Source: Sphingomonadales bacterium
GTDB taxonomy: Bacteria > Pseudomonadota > Alphaproteobacteria > Sphingomonadales > Sphingomonadaceae
DNA length: 64,000 bases
NCBI GenBank assembly: GCA_016721875.1
Contig: JADKHG010000014.1
Coordinates: forward strand, 62,001 to 126,000
Reading direction: 5' to 3'
The position numbers and the translations under genes are program-made. The notes below the pieces were generated by a model. It worked only from the letters and a program-made list of their open reading frames with translations, did not search any database and had not been told where the DNA came from. Shown here one piece after another: positions 9,657 through 19,878 of the stretch. Numbering within the stretch: position 1 is the first letter of the stretch; each line of letters opens with the position of its first letter.

Positions 9657-10412
9657 ATGACACGCCCGCTGGCTCTCGTCACCGGTGGCGTAAGGCGGCT
9701 GGGCGCGGTGATCGCGGCAAAGCTTGCAGGCGCGGGCTATGATCTGGCTTTGAGTAGTCATGGCGATGGCCAGCCCGATCCGGCACTGGCGCAGGCGATT
9801 GAGGAATCAGCAGTGCAGTGGCATCATTTTGCGGCGGACCTGTCCGATACAGCACAAGCCGAAGCATTGATGCTGTCTGTGTGCGCACATTTTGGCCGCG
9901 CGCCTGACTTGCTCGTCAACAACGCCGCTATATTCGGGCAAGATGGCTGGAGCGCGATGGATGCGGCCAGCCTTGAAGCGCATTTCCGGCTCAACCTGTT
10001 TGCTCCGGTGCTGCTGGCAAAGGCGTTGGTGTCTGCTGCCGGGGACTCCTTTCAACCGGCAATCGTCCACATTGTCGATCAACGGATACGCAACCCCAAT
10101 GGCGATCAATTGAGCTATACGCTTTCCAAACAGGCGCTGGCGGAATCGGTGCGTTCATTGGCCTCGGCTTTTGGCTTGCGGGCGCGAGTCAATGGTGTCG
10201 CGCCAGGGCTGGTTATCCCGACCGAAGACTATAGCGACGCGCAAATGGGGCGGCTGAATGCAGCAATGCCTCTGGGGCAGCTACCCGATCCCGAAAATGT
10301 CGCCGAAGCTGTGCTCTATCTGGCGCGCGCGCGCGATGTGACCGGGCAGATACTCTATGTCGATGGCGGCGCGCATTTGAAGAGCTACCCCCGCGACTTT
10401 CTGCATCTTTAG
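9657..10412 (+). CDS. SDR family oxidoreductase, pteridine-reductase/FolM-like
   Basis: Short-chain dehydrogenase of 251 residues. VTGGVRRLGAVIA near residue 8 is the NADPH-binding glycine motif with an arginine typical of the pteridine-reductase subgroup, LLVNNAAIFG near 84 is the NNA motif, and YTLSKQALAE near 153 holds the catalytic Tyr and Lys. IYVDGGAHL-like residues near the end are standard. Directly after folB, it probably reduces a dihydropterin (dihydrofolate or dihydromonapterin). The stop overlaps the end of the convergent membrane-protein gene by 4 nt. Confidence 0.85.
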   Translation: MTRPLALVTGGVRRLGAVIAAKLAGAGYDLALSSHGDGQPDPALAQAIEESAVQWHHFAADLSDTAQAEALMLSVCAHFGRAPDLLVNNAAIFGQDGWSAMDAASLEAHFRLNLFAPVLLAKALVSAAGDSFQPAIVHIVDQRIRNPNGDQLSYTLSKQALAESVRSLASAFGLRARVNGVAPGLVIPTEDYSDAQMGRLNAAMPLGQLPDPENVAEAVLYLARARDVTGQILYVDGGAHLKSYPRDFLHL

Positions 10413-12163
10413 CGCTTCACGCGCCAGACCATGATTCCCTCGCCATAAATGCCGTCGGGCACCAGCCATTCAGGCGGGTCAGCCTTGGCGAGTTGCGCCC
10501 AAAGTCCATCGAGATCGCGCCTTGCATAAAGTTCAAGCTCGGCCTCGCCAAAGCACGCCGCAATGCGAGTGATCCCGCGCCGCTGGATGATCTTGTGGGC
10601 CTGCGCCTCGGGCAGTCGAAAAATGTCGATCTGGTCGCGCATCGCGTCCTGATTGCGGTGGTGGCTCGAGGCAAGCACGCGGTGCCGCGTTGTCATCAGC
10701 ATGGCGGGACCCATGTCAAAGGGCGCAACAAACGAGGAGTCGGGCAGCAAGTTAAGATGAGCGAGTGAGGTCACCGCTTCGCACGCCTTGGACGATGCCT
10801 TTCGCGCCGTTTTTTCCTCAGGCTGTTTCGCGGCAAAGGCCTTTATCGCTGACCCGGCAAAAGCACCGGGTAAAGCCGCCACCAGCATGACAGCGACCAG
10901 CCCTACACGGACCAGCGGACGTTTTCCATTTTGCCAACGATCAAATAGCGCCGAGATGGCGAGAGCAGCCGGAACAACGGCGAAAGCCGAAGCCACCGAT
11001 ACGGTACGGAACACCAAGAGCGAGAGCAGCACAGCATAGCCAACGAGAAAGGCAAGCGTTGCAAAATCGGCAGTGCGCCTGCTGCGCCACAGCCAGCCAA
11101 TGGCGAACAGTCCGACCAGAGGCCCGGCAAGCAACGACCAAGCCGCGTTGCTGCTTTGCCTCCACACTGGCAGTCCCTCGCGCACACTGACATACCAGTA
11201 ATCGCGCACCACAGGGTCCATTTCCGCAAAGGCCCCGGTCGCGCATTGTGGTGCCATCGCCAGCATTGCGCCAAGCACGGCTCCCCCTGCAACCAGCACC
11301 GCTGCAATCCGCCAGCGCTTGTGCGCCGGTCTCAAATGGATGACGGGCAAAAGGATAGCGGTTGCTGCTCCGATCGCCACGATATGCACCGGCGAAATCG
11401 TGTCGCAATATTGCGCCGCCCAAAGCCCTTGCGCCTGTGTTCCAAAGAACAGGGCAAAGCTCGCTATGCTGAACGCAACCAGCGTCCAGAATAGCCGAAC
11501 ACCCTCACCCTTTTCGGTAATCCAGCGCCAGCCGAGCAGCAGGAAGAAGGCAGCGGTCAACGGCGCGCCTTCAAGCGAGATATGGAGCCAGACCGAAAGC
11601 GCCAAACCAAGCACCAGTCCGCCGGTTTTGCGATTTTCCCGGAACAGCGACCATAATGCCAGCACCGCCATCGCGATCTGCCAGCCATGGTGGTCTATCC
11701 GCATTGGCCGGTTCTGCATCAAAATGGCAGGCGCCATATAGGCGAGCACCAGCGCGATCAGCGCCGCCCGGTTCCCGCCAAAACGCCGGGTGATAGCCGC
11801 GAGCAGGAAGGCAATAGCCGTCAGGATCGACAGCGGAACGATGGTCCCGGCGAGCATTTCCGCCCGTGGCACCCCCACCAAAGGCGAGGCCAGCGTCACG
11901 ATCAACGCCAGTGGCAGTTCAATCAGCCGCGACCAGTGCATCGGCGCGCCCTGCGGCGCATTCATGCGGTATTGGGTGGTATCAAACCAGCTTTGTCCGC
12001 CCAGGAAATCGCGCAATTGCACCAGCCGTAACTGGTCATCGGGGTCCCAGCCACTGCGCGTCGAAATCTGCGCCCAACCCGACCAGATCAGGAAGAGCGA
12101 AACGGCGATCCCGATCAGGATCGCCGGTCCGAATGGAAATCTGTCCGCGCGTTGCTCGCTCAT
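10409..12163 (-). CDS. Polytopic membrane protein, GT-C glycosyltransferase-like
   Basis: 584 residues with about eleven or twelve hydrophobic segments, starting with one at residues 12-32. After the first segment there is the acidic stretch WDPDDQLRLVQLRDF, and near residue 155 MRIDHHGWQ, which together resemble the first-loop acidic motif and neighbouring His of lipid-dependent GT-C enzymes such as STT3 and dolichyl-mannosyltransferase relatives. The C-terminal 100 residues form a soluble, presumably periplasmic tail (LPDSSFVAPFDMGP). It precedes genes for a sulfatase-type transferase, a GtrA flippase and a Glf-like enzyme on the opposite end of the same strand, suggesting envelope glycolipid work. 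The function assignment is tentative. Confidence 0.55.
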   Translation of the reverse strand: MSEQRADRFPFGPAILIGIAVSLFLIWSGWAQISTRSGWDPDDQLRLVQLRDFLGGQSWFDTTQYRMNAPQGAPMHWSRLIELPLALIVTLASPLVGVPRAEMLAGTIVPLSILTAIAFLLAAITRRFGGNRAALIALVLAYMAPAILMQNRPMRIDHHGWQIAMAVLALWSLFRENRKTGGLVLGLALSVWLHISLEGAPLTAAFFLLLGWRWITEKGEGVRLFWTLVAFSIASFALFFGTQAQGLWAAQYCDTISPVHIVAIGAATAILLPVIHLRPAHKRWRIAAVLVAGGAVLGAMLAMAPQCATGAFAEMDPVVRDYWYVSVREGLPVWRQSSNAAWSLLAGPLVGLFAIGWLWRSRRTADFATLAFLVGYAVLLSLLVFRTVSVASAFAVVPAALAISALFDRWQNGKRPLVRVGLVAVMLVAALPGAFAGSAIKAFAAKQPEEKTARKASSKACEAVTSLAHLNLLPDSSFVAPFDMGPAMLMTTRHRVLASSHHRNQDAMRDQIDIFRLPEAQAHKIIQRRGITRIAACFGEAELELYARRDLDGLWAQLAKADPPEWLVPDGIYGEGIMVWRVKR

Positions 12164-12175
12164 CAGGATTGCCTG

Positions 12176-13563
12176 TTAGCGGGTTTCAGCAACGGCAGCA
12201 CTGTCCTTGTGGCGCAGATAGAGCCAGGGAACATGTTCCGGATCAAACTGCGTGCGGTGATGACGGTCGAAATATGGCGGCATATGGTCGCCTACCAGCA
12301 ATATGTCCGATTCAGGGAAGTCCTTAGCGGTTATTTCTTGATCAAAGCAATATCGATATCGTGATAGATAGTGAACTGACGGCAAATTTGCGGAAAGTCG
12401 CGCGCCAATACCGGAGAGACACGCTCGCAATTGTCGACATCGAGATTCAACCCCGGCGGCACCGGCAAATGCGAGTTGAGTGTCAACCAATAGAGAAAGG
12501 TCGGCTTTTCCGCGGCCCGCAATGTGTTGCCGATATGCGCTGGAATATCCCGGTCGCAGGCCCCGGCAAACACACCACCGCAACGACGCGCACCGGCTTG
12601 GCGCAAATCCTTTTCAAACTCACGCTTTTCGAAGCCGATATTGGGATACCATAGGCCGCGCTTGAAAAAGGTTTCGGTAAAGCTGTGCATGGCGATTGTC
12701 GCATAGCCTTTTTTGGCCATTTGAGCGGGCATGCAACCATCATCTTTCTTGTCGACCAGATCATAATAGTCGCCCCAGCGGCCGCACAATTCGCGGACTT
12801 CGCCAGCGGTGGTGCTGTTATAATAGAGCGTCTTGCCCTCACTCATTTCATAGCGAGCGGCGATCGCATCGCTATCCTTATATGGCTTGAACATCAGCCG
12901 CTGGATTTCCTTGTTCCCGTTCGGTGCACCAAGCGATTCGACAAGGATTAGAACCAGATGCCGCTTGCCATCGGCGCGAGCGGCAAAACCAGTAGCACTG
13001 GTCGCTGACGTAAACTCAGCGCCATTTGGGGCTGTGCGTTTGTAATGGCCGCGCATGCCCTGCCCCATCTGAATATCTGCCAGCGCGAGGCCCAAGAAAA
13101 GGCCCCCCGCCGCAACAATTAAGATCGGCCGCGAAAAATTCTGGTCTCGTTTCATCAGTTGGAAAGCCATGCCAAGGATGAACAGCAGAGCGATCCCTAC
13201 GCCGATATATTCGTAAGAATTGGCCGGCTTTAGCTCGAGGAAGAAGCGCACCGAATGCATCAGCGATGAAATGTTCAAATTGAACAAACCGCCAATGAAC
13301 ACCAACACCGAATAGGTCATCACTCCCAAAAACGCGAAATAGCGCAGCCAGAAGGGAAAGCGTTTCGCGATCAGTCCGGTGAAACCGATAACACCGATTT
13401 CCCACCAACGTTGTGGTGCGCCGATGAACCAAAGCGCCATAAAACCGATATTGGCCATCAATATCCAGATCAGGACCCAGTTCAGAAAGCGCTTCATCTC
13501 TTCATCAAGAGTGATGCCCACACGCTGTGCAATCGCTATGGCGTTCAACGGAAAACCCCCCAT
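12176..13563 (-). CDS. LTA-synthase-like sulfatase-fold phosphotransferase, frameshifted
   Basis: Inner-membrane protein with about five N-terminal hydrophobic segments and a periplasmic alkaline-phosphatase/sulfatase domain, typical of enzymes that move phosphoglycerol or phosphoethanolamine onto glycans. LVLILVESLG near residue 205 is the first strand with the metal-binding Glu, and STTAGEVRELCG near residue 250 is where the nucleophilic Thr is expected. The frame stops at 12331 but resumes in the next frame as ITAKDFPESDILLVGDHMPP, with GDHMPP giving the metal-ligand Asp-His, and ends with TAA at 12176-12178. One missing base near 12333 explains this. The first ATG (13563) overlaps the GtrA gene by 19 nt; the ATG at 13497 (MKRFLNWVL) is an alternative start. 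Confidence 0.75.
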
Positions 13564-13955
13564 TTGCGTGCGGCATAGACCGCGAAGAAACTGACACCGA
13601 CCGCAACCCCCTTGGCAGCGATAGCGTGGAAACCTGCCGCGCTCATCAGCGCTACAATGGCAACAGTGATGGCAAGCCCCATCAACGCAGAGCCAGCAAA
13701 TAGCGCGCGTTGCAGCAACAAAGCCGCGCCTTCGCGTGTCTTGCCCGGAAAGACGATATTGGCGCTGACCAGCCAGTGGATGATGATACCCAGACTATAG
13801 CCGATACCGGACGCCAGCGTGGCGTCCATCCCGGCGACAACCAGCAGCCAGAAGCAGCTGGTGTCGAAACCCAGCGCGACCACGCTGGCGCCCAGATAGC
13901 GGGTGAAGGTAAACCTCTCCCACAGTGTCCGGGCCGATGTCAGAGCGCGGTCCAT
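13545..13955 (-). CDS. GtrA family membrane protein
   Basis: 136-residue protein with four hydrophobic helices (about residues 20-40, 45-67, 82-104, 110-130) and the family pattern FTRYLGASVVALGFDTSCFW at the N-terminus. GtrA proteins are proposed flippases for undecaprenyl-phosphate-linked sugars such as UndP-glucose, used in modifying O-antigen or other envelope glycans. It lies between the sulfatase-type gene, which it overlaps, and the FAD enzyme, whose stop is only 5 nt upstream of this start. The arrangement looks like an operon for an envelope glycolipid. Confidence 0.8.
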   Translation of the reverse strand: MDRALTSARTLWERFTFTRYLGASVVALGFDTSCFWLLVVAGMDATLASGIGYSLGIIIHWLVSANIVFPGKTREGAALLLQRALFAGSALMGLAITVAIVALMSAAGFHAIAAKGVAVGVSFFAVYAARKWGVFR

Positions 13956-13960
13956 GGTTA

Positions 13961-15550
13961 TCAGGCCGCCTTGCTGATATCCTCGCCGCTCGACGCGGCA
14001 GGGGCAATGCGCGCAGGCACGTCACGTTCGGAAGAGAGCGCTGCGGCCTGATCCTCGGTAACGGCAACCTTGGTAGCGAGAACCTGCTGTTCGCCTTCGT
14101 CGCCGGCCTCATGATATTCGGCGTCTTCGTTGACGTTCCAGATATTGTAGATGCGGCTACCGGCGTCGATATTCTCGACGGTCAGCATCGCGGTCATCAT
14201 TGCATGATCCTGGTTGTTGTAACGGTGCATGCCGTTGCGACCCACCATGTGCAGTGTCGGATACTTGCCTTCCAGTTCGCTGCGCATTGCCTCAACATTG
14301 GCGGCATAGCTGTCGTCATAAACCGGATAGGCTTTTCCTGACGGACCACTGCACCACCGATGACATCGTCAGGGTTGCACAGGCCGAGGATCGCCATTTC
14401 CTTCTTTGCCAGTTCGACCAGATCGGCATCGCTCGACGACCAGAGGCCGTCGCCTTCGAAGCAGAAATATTCGAGGCCGACGCAAGCGATAGAAGGATCG
14501 GGGACCATTTCGGGTGACCAGCTGCGGAAATTCTGTACCCGGCCGACCTTCACCTTGCTGTCGTGGATATAGATCCAGTTGTCAGGGAACAGGTCGTCCG
14601 ATTGGATCATCAGCGCGACGGTCAGGAAGTCACGATATTTCAGATCCGATGCCTGCAAAGAGGTTTGCGGCAGCGGGTGGATGCGTGCCGACAATTCGCG
14701 CATCGGCGCGCTGCTGATCACGTCGCGGGCCTCGATTACCGTTTCGCTGCCATCGGCCTTGGTCGCCGACAGCCGCCAGTTGCCATTGGCATCCTGCGCC
14801 AATTGCTTGAAGCTGTGGCCCATGCGGACTTCATTGCCCTTGGCGACCACGAAATCGCGCGCTGCATCCCACATCATGCCCGGCCCAAGCCGCGGATAGC
14901 GGAAGGTTTCAAGCAGGGTTTTGGTTTCCATGCCGTCATTGGGCTTCTTGTTGAGGCCAAGGCTGCGCTTCAGCCCGTCCATAACGGCTGCACCAAGGCT
15001 AAGCGCTTTGATGCGCTGCGCCGCCCAGTCGGCCGACATTTTCGTCGCACGGCATACCCCATACCTTTTCGGTATAGGTCTTGAAAAAGATCGAATAAAG
15101 CTTGTGACCGAACTGGTTGACCGTCCAGTCTTCGAAACTGCGCACTTTGGTGTTCGGGAAAACCTTCGCCTTTGCATAGCTTGCCATACACAAAGTCGAA
15201 CGGACAATGCCCAGATTGAACAGCGCCTCGAAGGCGCGCAGCGGATAGCTGTAGAATTTGCCTTCATAATAGATGCGGCTCATGCGCGGGCGCTGGATGA
15301 AATCATTGGGCAGGATTTCGTTCCACAGATCGACGACTTCCTTCGATTTCGAAAAGAAGCGGTGGCCGCCAATGTCAAAACGATAGCCATCAACCTCTAC
15401 GGTGCGGCTGATGCCGCCGACATAGCGTTCATCCTTTTCGATGACCGAAACGCGATAGCCCTTTTTGGACAGCAAATAGGCGGCGGTCAGCCCAGCGGGC
15501 CCCGCGCCAATGATTGCTACATCCACCAAACCCTGTTTTTGCCCCGTCAT
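13961..15550 (-). CDS. FAD-dependent UDP-galactopyranose-mutase-like/protoporphyrinogen-oxidase-like enzyme, frameshifted
   Basis: The start at 15550 gives MTGQKQGLVDVAIIGAGP; GAGPAGLTAAYLL near residue 14 is the FAD-binding Rossmann motif, and GGHRFFSKS near residue 62 and YTEKVWGMP near residue 145 are typical of the group containing UDP-galactopyranose mutases and related NAD(P)-binding amine-oxidase-like proteins. The frame is shifted at two homopolymers: an extra A near 15041 (DEMSADWAAQRIKAL restored) and a missing A near 14330 (QEKAYPVYDDSYAANVEAM restored). The tail ends in a low-complexity acidic/alanine segment. Intact length would be about 529 residues. It probably acts on a nucleotide sugar or lipid-linked sugar in the envelope set downstream. 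Confidence 0.75.
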
Positions 15551-15924
15551 TGCCGCTTTTCCTCCAGCGAATTCTGCTTGCCCCAAATCTCTGAACGAAA
15601 TTGGATAATGAAAAGTTAACGCGCACCGCCCGCGGTTGAATCGCGCCATAAAATTGCTGCAACGCAATATTTCCTTGCTTTCTGCAAGCGACACGCCCAT
15701 ATGGCCGCCAAGCGCATGAGGCGAGCGGAGAAACCGTACGCAGATTTGGCAGCGTGAGAGGTTGAATAAAACCTCCGCCAAACGAACGAGATGCGACGCC
15801 CAAGAGGCCACCCAATTCACGCGGGGTTGTTTCAAAGGGTCCGGCAATGTTGCCCGACCTTTACACCCGCTTCCACCGCCCGCGCAGTTGCGCGCGTGGT
15901 TTGATGCACATTTGAAAGTGACTT
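15551..15924. other. Divergent intergenic region between the FAD-enzyme gene and the helicase gene
   Basis: 374 nt without a convincing gene. It should hold promoters for both divergent genes. Visible structure is a GAGGTT/AACCTC hairpin at 15758-15775 and a GC-rich palindrome CGCGCAGTTGCGCG just before the helicase start. The latter could lie in its 5' leader. I could not pick out a confident -35/-10 pair. Confidence 0.5.
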
Positions 15925-17695
15925 ATGTCCTATTTTGAAGAACTGGGCCTTGCCCAGCCAATCCTGAAGGCGCTTGCCAATTCGGGATATGATACCCCAA
16001 CCCCCATCCAGACTCAGGCGATCCCGCCGCTGCTCGAAGGTCGCGACCTTTGCGGCGTTGCGCAGACCGGCACCGGCAAGACCGCAGCCTTCGCGCTGCC
16101 CTCGCTGCACCGTTTTGCCACCGACATCAAACCGCGCCCCTTGGGCGGATGCCGGATGCTGGTGCTGTCACCGACGCGCGAACTCGCGGCACAGATTGCC
16201 GAAAAGTTCCGCGACTATGGCAAATATCTGGGACTGAACATCCAGTGCGTGTTCGGCGGTATGCCGATCTACAGCCAGAAGAAGAAGCTGCAGAGCGGTG
16301 CCGACATCCTTGTCGCCACCCCCGGCCGTTTGCTCGACCTGATCGAACAGCGCGCGGTAACGCTGAAGGATGTCGAGATTTTCGTTCTCGACGAGGCCGA
16401 CCAGATGATGGACCTTGGCTTCATTCAGGCGTTGAAGCGCATCGACCTGTTGCTGCCCAAACAGCGCCAGAGCCTGTTCTTTTCAGCGACCATGCCAAAG
16501 GCGATTGCTGAACTGGGCAACCGTTTCCTCAACAATCCGGTCCGCGTTTCGGTAACCCCGCAGGCGACCACCGCAGAACGCGTCGAGCAATATGTGACTT
16601 TTGTCACGCAGGGCCGAAAAGCAGGCCTTGCTCAACTATCGCTTGCAGGATGAAGCAATTGACCGCGCATTGGTCTTTACCCGCACCAAACATGGTGCCG
16701 ACCGCGTTGTCCGCCATCTGGCCGGTGCCGGAATTAAGGCCGCTGCCATCCATGGCAACAAGTCGCAGGGTCAACGTACCGCCGCGATGCAGGCATTCCG
16801 CAGCGGTCAGTTGAAGGTGCTGGTCGCGACCGATATCGCCGCACGCGGCATTGACGTCCCCGGCGTCAGCCATGTGTTCAATTACGAACTGCCCAATGTT
16901 CCCGAACAATATGTCCACCGAATTGGCCGTACTGCCCGTGCTGGTGCCGACGGCCTGGCGTATAGTTTTGTCGCCAATGACGAGCGCGGCCATTTGCGGG
17001 ACATCGAACGTCTGACCAAGATCAAACTGCTACCCGAAAGCCTGCCCGAAGGTTTCCGTCAGCTGGTCGCCAATTTGCCTGCACCGGTTCAGGTGCGCGA
17101 AGAAGCGCCGCGTCGCGGTGGTGGTCGCCCCGAGGGTGACCGCAACCGTCAGGGACGCCCCGGCGGTCGGCAGGGTAGTGGCCGTAGCCGCCCCGATTAT
17201 GGCAGCCCGCTGATGAGCCGCGACGGCTATGGCCGTGATGAAATACCGGTTTCGGATCGTGCACCGCGCAACGACAATCGCCCGCGTGGCGATCGTCCAC
17301 AGGGTGGCGAACGTGCTTATGGCGATCGTCCGCGTGGTGAACGCCCGCAGGGTGAGCGCAGCTATGGCGACCGTCCCCGCAGTGACCGTCCACAGGGTGA
17401 GCGCACTTATGGGGATCGACCCCGTGGCGACCGCCCTCAGGGTGAACGCGCCTTTGGTGACCGCCCGCGCGGCGACCGTCCGCAGGGAGATCGCCTCCGT
17501 GGTGATCGCCCGCAAGGCGACCGCCCGCACCGTGATGGCCAGCGCACCGACGCCCCGCGTGGTGTCGGTCACAAACGTGGCGGCCCGGCTTTTGCGGGCG
17601 CCAAACCCAAAGGCGACGGCGAACGCCCCCGCAATTACGGCCCCAAGCCTGCCGGTGTCGGCAAGTTCAAAGGTGCGGTGAAGCGGGCGCGCTAA
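15925..17695 (+). CDS. DEAD-box RNA helicase with long repetitive C-terminal tail, frameshifted
   Basis: RhlE/DeaD-type ATP-dependent RNA helicase for ribosome assembly or RNA turnover. Motifs in order: Q motif TPTPIQTQAIP near residue 25, Walker A AQTGTGKTAAF near 45, PTRELAAQI near 87, DEAD (VLDEADQ) near 155, SAT (FSATMPK) near 188; after the break ARGIDVPGVSHV and HRIGRTARAG. The frame is lost at the G-run 16611-16613; removing one G restores VTFVTQAEKQALLNYRL. From about 17100 the protein is a positively charged disordered tail with at least seven GDRPRGDRPQGER-like units, expected to bind RNA. Intact length is about 590 residues. Confidence 0.9.
17265..17540 (+). repeat. Tandem coding repeats in helicase tail
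   Basis: Degenerate tandem units of roughly 40-60 nt encode variations of YGDRPRGDRPQGER. The repeat is visible at DNA level as recurring CGTGGCGACCGTCC(G)CAGGG-type blocks from about 17281 to 17530. Such tracts change length easily by slippage, so the number of units probably varies between strains and is a place where assemblies can be wrong. Confidence 0.7.
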
Positions 17696-17698
17696 GCA

Positions 17699-18281
17699 TC
17701 AGTCGATGGTGTGAGCGAGGACGTAGATTCGTCCATCGCTCACACAATCGATGAAAACCAAATCATTCCAGCCGTTAATGTCGGTAAGGCTGTGCATCTT
17801 GCGATTGCGGCAACCCAATTTGTCAAAATTTGGCGACCCCGCGTGCCACCAGACGGGCGCGTTACCCAGAAACACATCGGAATCGATTAGATCGGTGTGG
17901 GGACGGCTGACTCGATTCCCGCTAATCCGCATGACCTCCGACCAGGCAGCATCGGATCGGTCGAAGGCAAGATAAACCGCACGCGAATCAAAGCCGGGCT
18001 GGACACTGGCTTTGATCTGACGGTGTTGGTTTGGTCCCTAATGCTTCTTCAAAAAGGGAGCTTGCGGGTTGCATGGTTTGTACAAGCCATGAAATGCCGA
18101 GCAATGACCCTAGCAGGACAAGCGGTGCAAAGCCGCAGCCCAACGGCACGCCTACCCAATGTCTTCCCGCTTTCCCATCAGCAGGCTTTTTGAACCAGCG
18201 GAACAGTGCGATGCTCAAGGCCGTTGCGGTTCCTGTCAAAGCCAGCAAAATGGACAACGCAAAGAGCCACGCGAAAAGCAT
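17699..18281 (-). CDS. Small membrane-anchored hypothetical protein, frameshifted
   Basis: I do not recognise the family. From ATG at 18281 there are two hydrophobic helices (residues 2-27 and 45-68), then SLFEEALG. The frame shifts near 18025; the other frame continues FDSRAVYLAFDRSDAAWSE and ends in a soluble domain of about 100 residues with LGCRNRKMHS and ISDGRIYV-like strands and the stop TGA at 17699. An intact product would be about 190 residues. It starts 3 nt after the purH stop on the same strand, so it is likely co-transcribed with purH. The function is unknown. Confidence 0.6.
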
Positions 18282-18284
18282 CTC

Positions 18285-19871
18285 TTAGTGCCGGAAATGC
18301 CGCATTCCGGTGAAGACCATCGCCAGCCCTGCCTCATCAGCGGCGGCGATCACTTCCTCATCACGCATCGATCCGCCGGGTTGGATGACCGCTGTTGCGC
18401 CAGCCTCGACCGCCGCCAGCAAACCATCGGCGAAGGGAAAGAAGGCATCTGATGCCACCGCTGAACCGACGGTGCGGGCAGCATCCCAGCCATAAGTCTC
18501 CGCCGCCTCACGCGCCTTGATCGCGGCAATGCGTGCGCTGTCGCGGCGGTTCATCTGGCCTGCACCAATGCCTGCGGTCGCGCCGTCCTTTGCATAGACA
18601 ATTGCGTTCGACTTCACATGCTTGGCGACGGTCCAGGCAAAGCGGCAATCGGCCAGTTCCTGTGTGGTCGGTGCACGTTTGGTGACGACGCGCAGGTCGC
18701 TGTCAGCGACATAGCCATTGTCGCGCGACTGGACGAGTAGCCCGCCGGTGATCGGCTTGACCATCAACCCGCCCCGCATCGGATCGGGCAGATTGCCGGT
18801 CAGCAACAAACGCAGATTCTTTTTCTTGGCAAACACCGCCTTGGCCGCATCATCGGCATCGGGGGCAGCCACGACTTCGGTGAAGATTTCGGTGATTGCC
18901 TCCGCCGTCGCGCCATCCAATGGCCGGTTGACCGCGACAATCCCGCCAAAGGCCGAGACGCTGTCGCATTCCAGCGCCTTGCGATAGGCGTCGATCAGCG
19001 TTTCACCCGAAGCAACGCCGCACGGGTTGGCGTGCTTGACAATCACCACTGTCGGCGGGCCGTCGCGAAATTCGCTGACCAGCTCGAGCGCGGCATCGGC
19101 GTCGTTGTAATTGTTATAGCTCAGTTCCTTGCCCTGCACCTGTTCGGCCTGAGCGATCCCCGATCCGTGCGGACCGATAGGCAGATATAATGCCGCGCGC
19201 TGGTGCGGATTTTCGCCATAACGCAACTCCTCCGCGCGGTTGCCGTTGATCGCCAGCATATCCGGGAAAAGCTGTTGCTGATCGGCAAAGGCGAACCATT
19301 GGCTGATCATGCTGTCATAGGCAGCGGTTGCCGAATAGGCCTTGGCCGCACATTTGCGGCGGAAGTCATAGCTGGTAGCGCCACCCGATTCTTCCAGCTC
19401 GGCAATCAGATTGTCATAATCGGAGGGATCGGTGACGATGGTGACAAAGGCATGGTTCTTGGCCGCGCTGCGCACCATTGAGGGACCACCAATATCGATA
19501 TTTTCGATAATCTCGTCGCGCGATGCACCCTTCGCCACGGTCTGCGCAAAGGGGTAGAGATTGACCACGACAAGGTCGATGCCGGCAATGTCATGTTCCT
19601 TCATCGACGCGACATGCTCGGCGTTGTCTCGGACCGCGAGCAACCCGCCATGCACCTTAGGATGGAGCGTTTTGACGCGGCCGTCCATCATCTCGGGAAA
19701 GCCAGTCAGTTCGCTAATGTCCTTCACCTGCAGGCCTGCCTCACGCAGCGTCTTGGCTGTGCCGCCAGTCGATACCAGTTCGACATCGCGCTTCGCCAGA
19801 GCGTGACCCAGTTCGACCAAGCCCGTTTTGTCAGACACCGAAAGCAATGCCCGTTTGATCTTCACATCCAT
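18285..19871 (-). CDS. purH: Bifunctional AICAR formyltransferase/IMP cyclohydrolase
   Basis: 528 residues, normal length, catalysing the last two steps of IMP synthesis. The N-terminal IMP cyclohydrolase domain opens with KRALLSVSDKTGLVELG and has STGGTAKTL and GRVKTLHPKVHGG. The C-terminal formyltransferase domain contains the folate-site motif KHANPCGVA near residue 268 and ends GSMRDEEVIAAADEAGLAM. The frame is intact. It lies 8 nt downstream of the heparinase gene on the same strand, a linkage I recall from other sphingomonads. Confidence 0.97.
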   Translation of the reverse strand: MDVKIKRALLSVSDKTGLVELGHALAKRDVELVSTGGTAKTLREAGLQVKDISELTGFPEMMDGRVKTLHPKVHGGLLAVRDNAEHVASMKEHDIAGIDLVVVNLYPFAQTVAKGASRDEIIENIDIGGPSMVRSAAKNHAFVTIVTDPSDYDNLIAELEESGGATSYDFRRKCAAKAYSATAAYDSMISQWFAFADQQQLFPDMLAINGNRAEELRYGENPHQRAALYLPIGPHGSGIAQAEQVQGKELSYNNYNDADAALELVSEFRDGPPTVVIVKHANPCGVASGETLIDAYRKALECDSVSAFGGIVAVNRPLDGATAEAITEIFTEVVAAPDADDAAKAVFAKKKNLRLLLTGNLPDPMRGGLMVKPITGGLLVQSRDNGYVADSDLRVVTKRAPTTQELADCRFAWTVAKHVKSNAIVYAKDGATAGIGAGQMNRRDSARIAAIKAREAAETYGWDAARTVGSAVASDAFFPFADGLLAAVEAGATAVIQPGGSMRDEEVIAAADEAGLAMVFTGMRHFRH

Positions 19872-19878
19872 GTTTCAC

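Noticed and set aside
17265..17540. CRISPR-like array in the helicase tail
   Set aside because: Units are degenerate, contiguous, in frame and code for a repetitive protein tail; there are no spacers.
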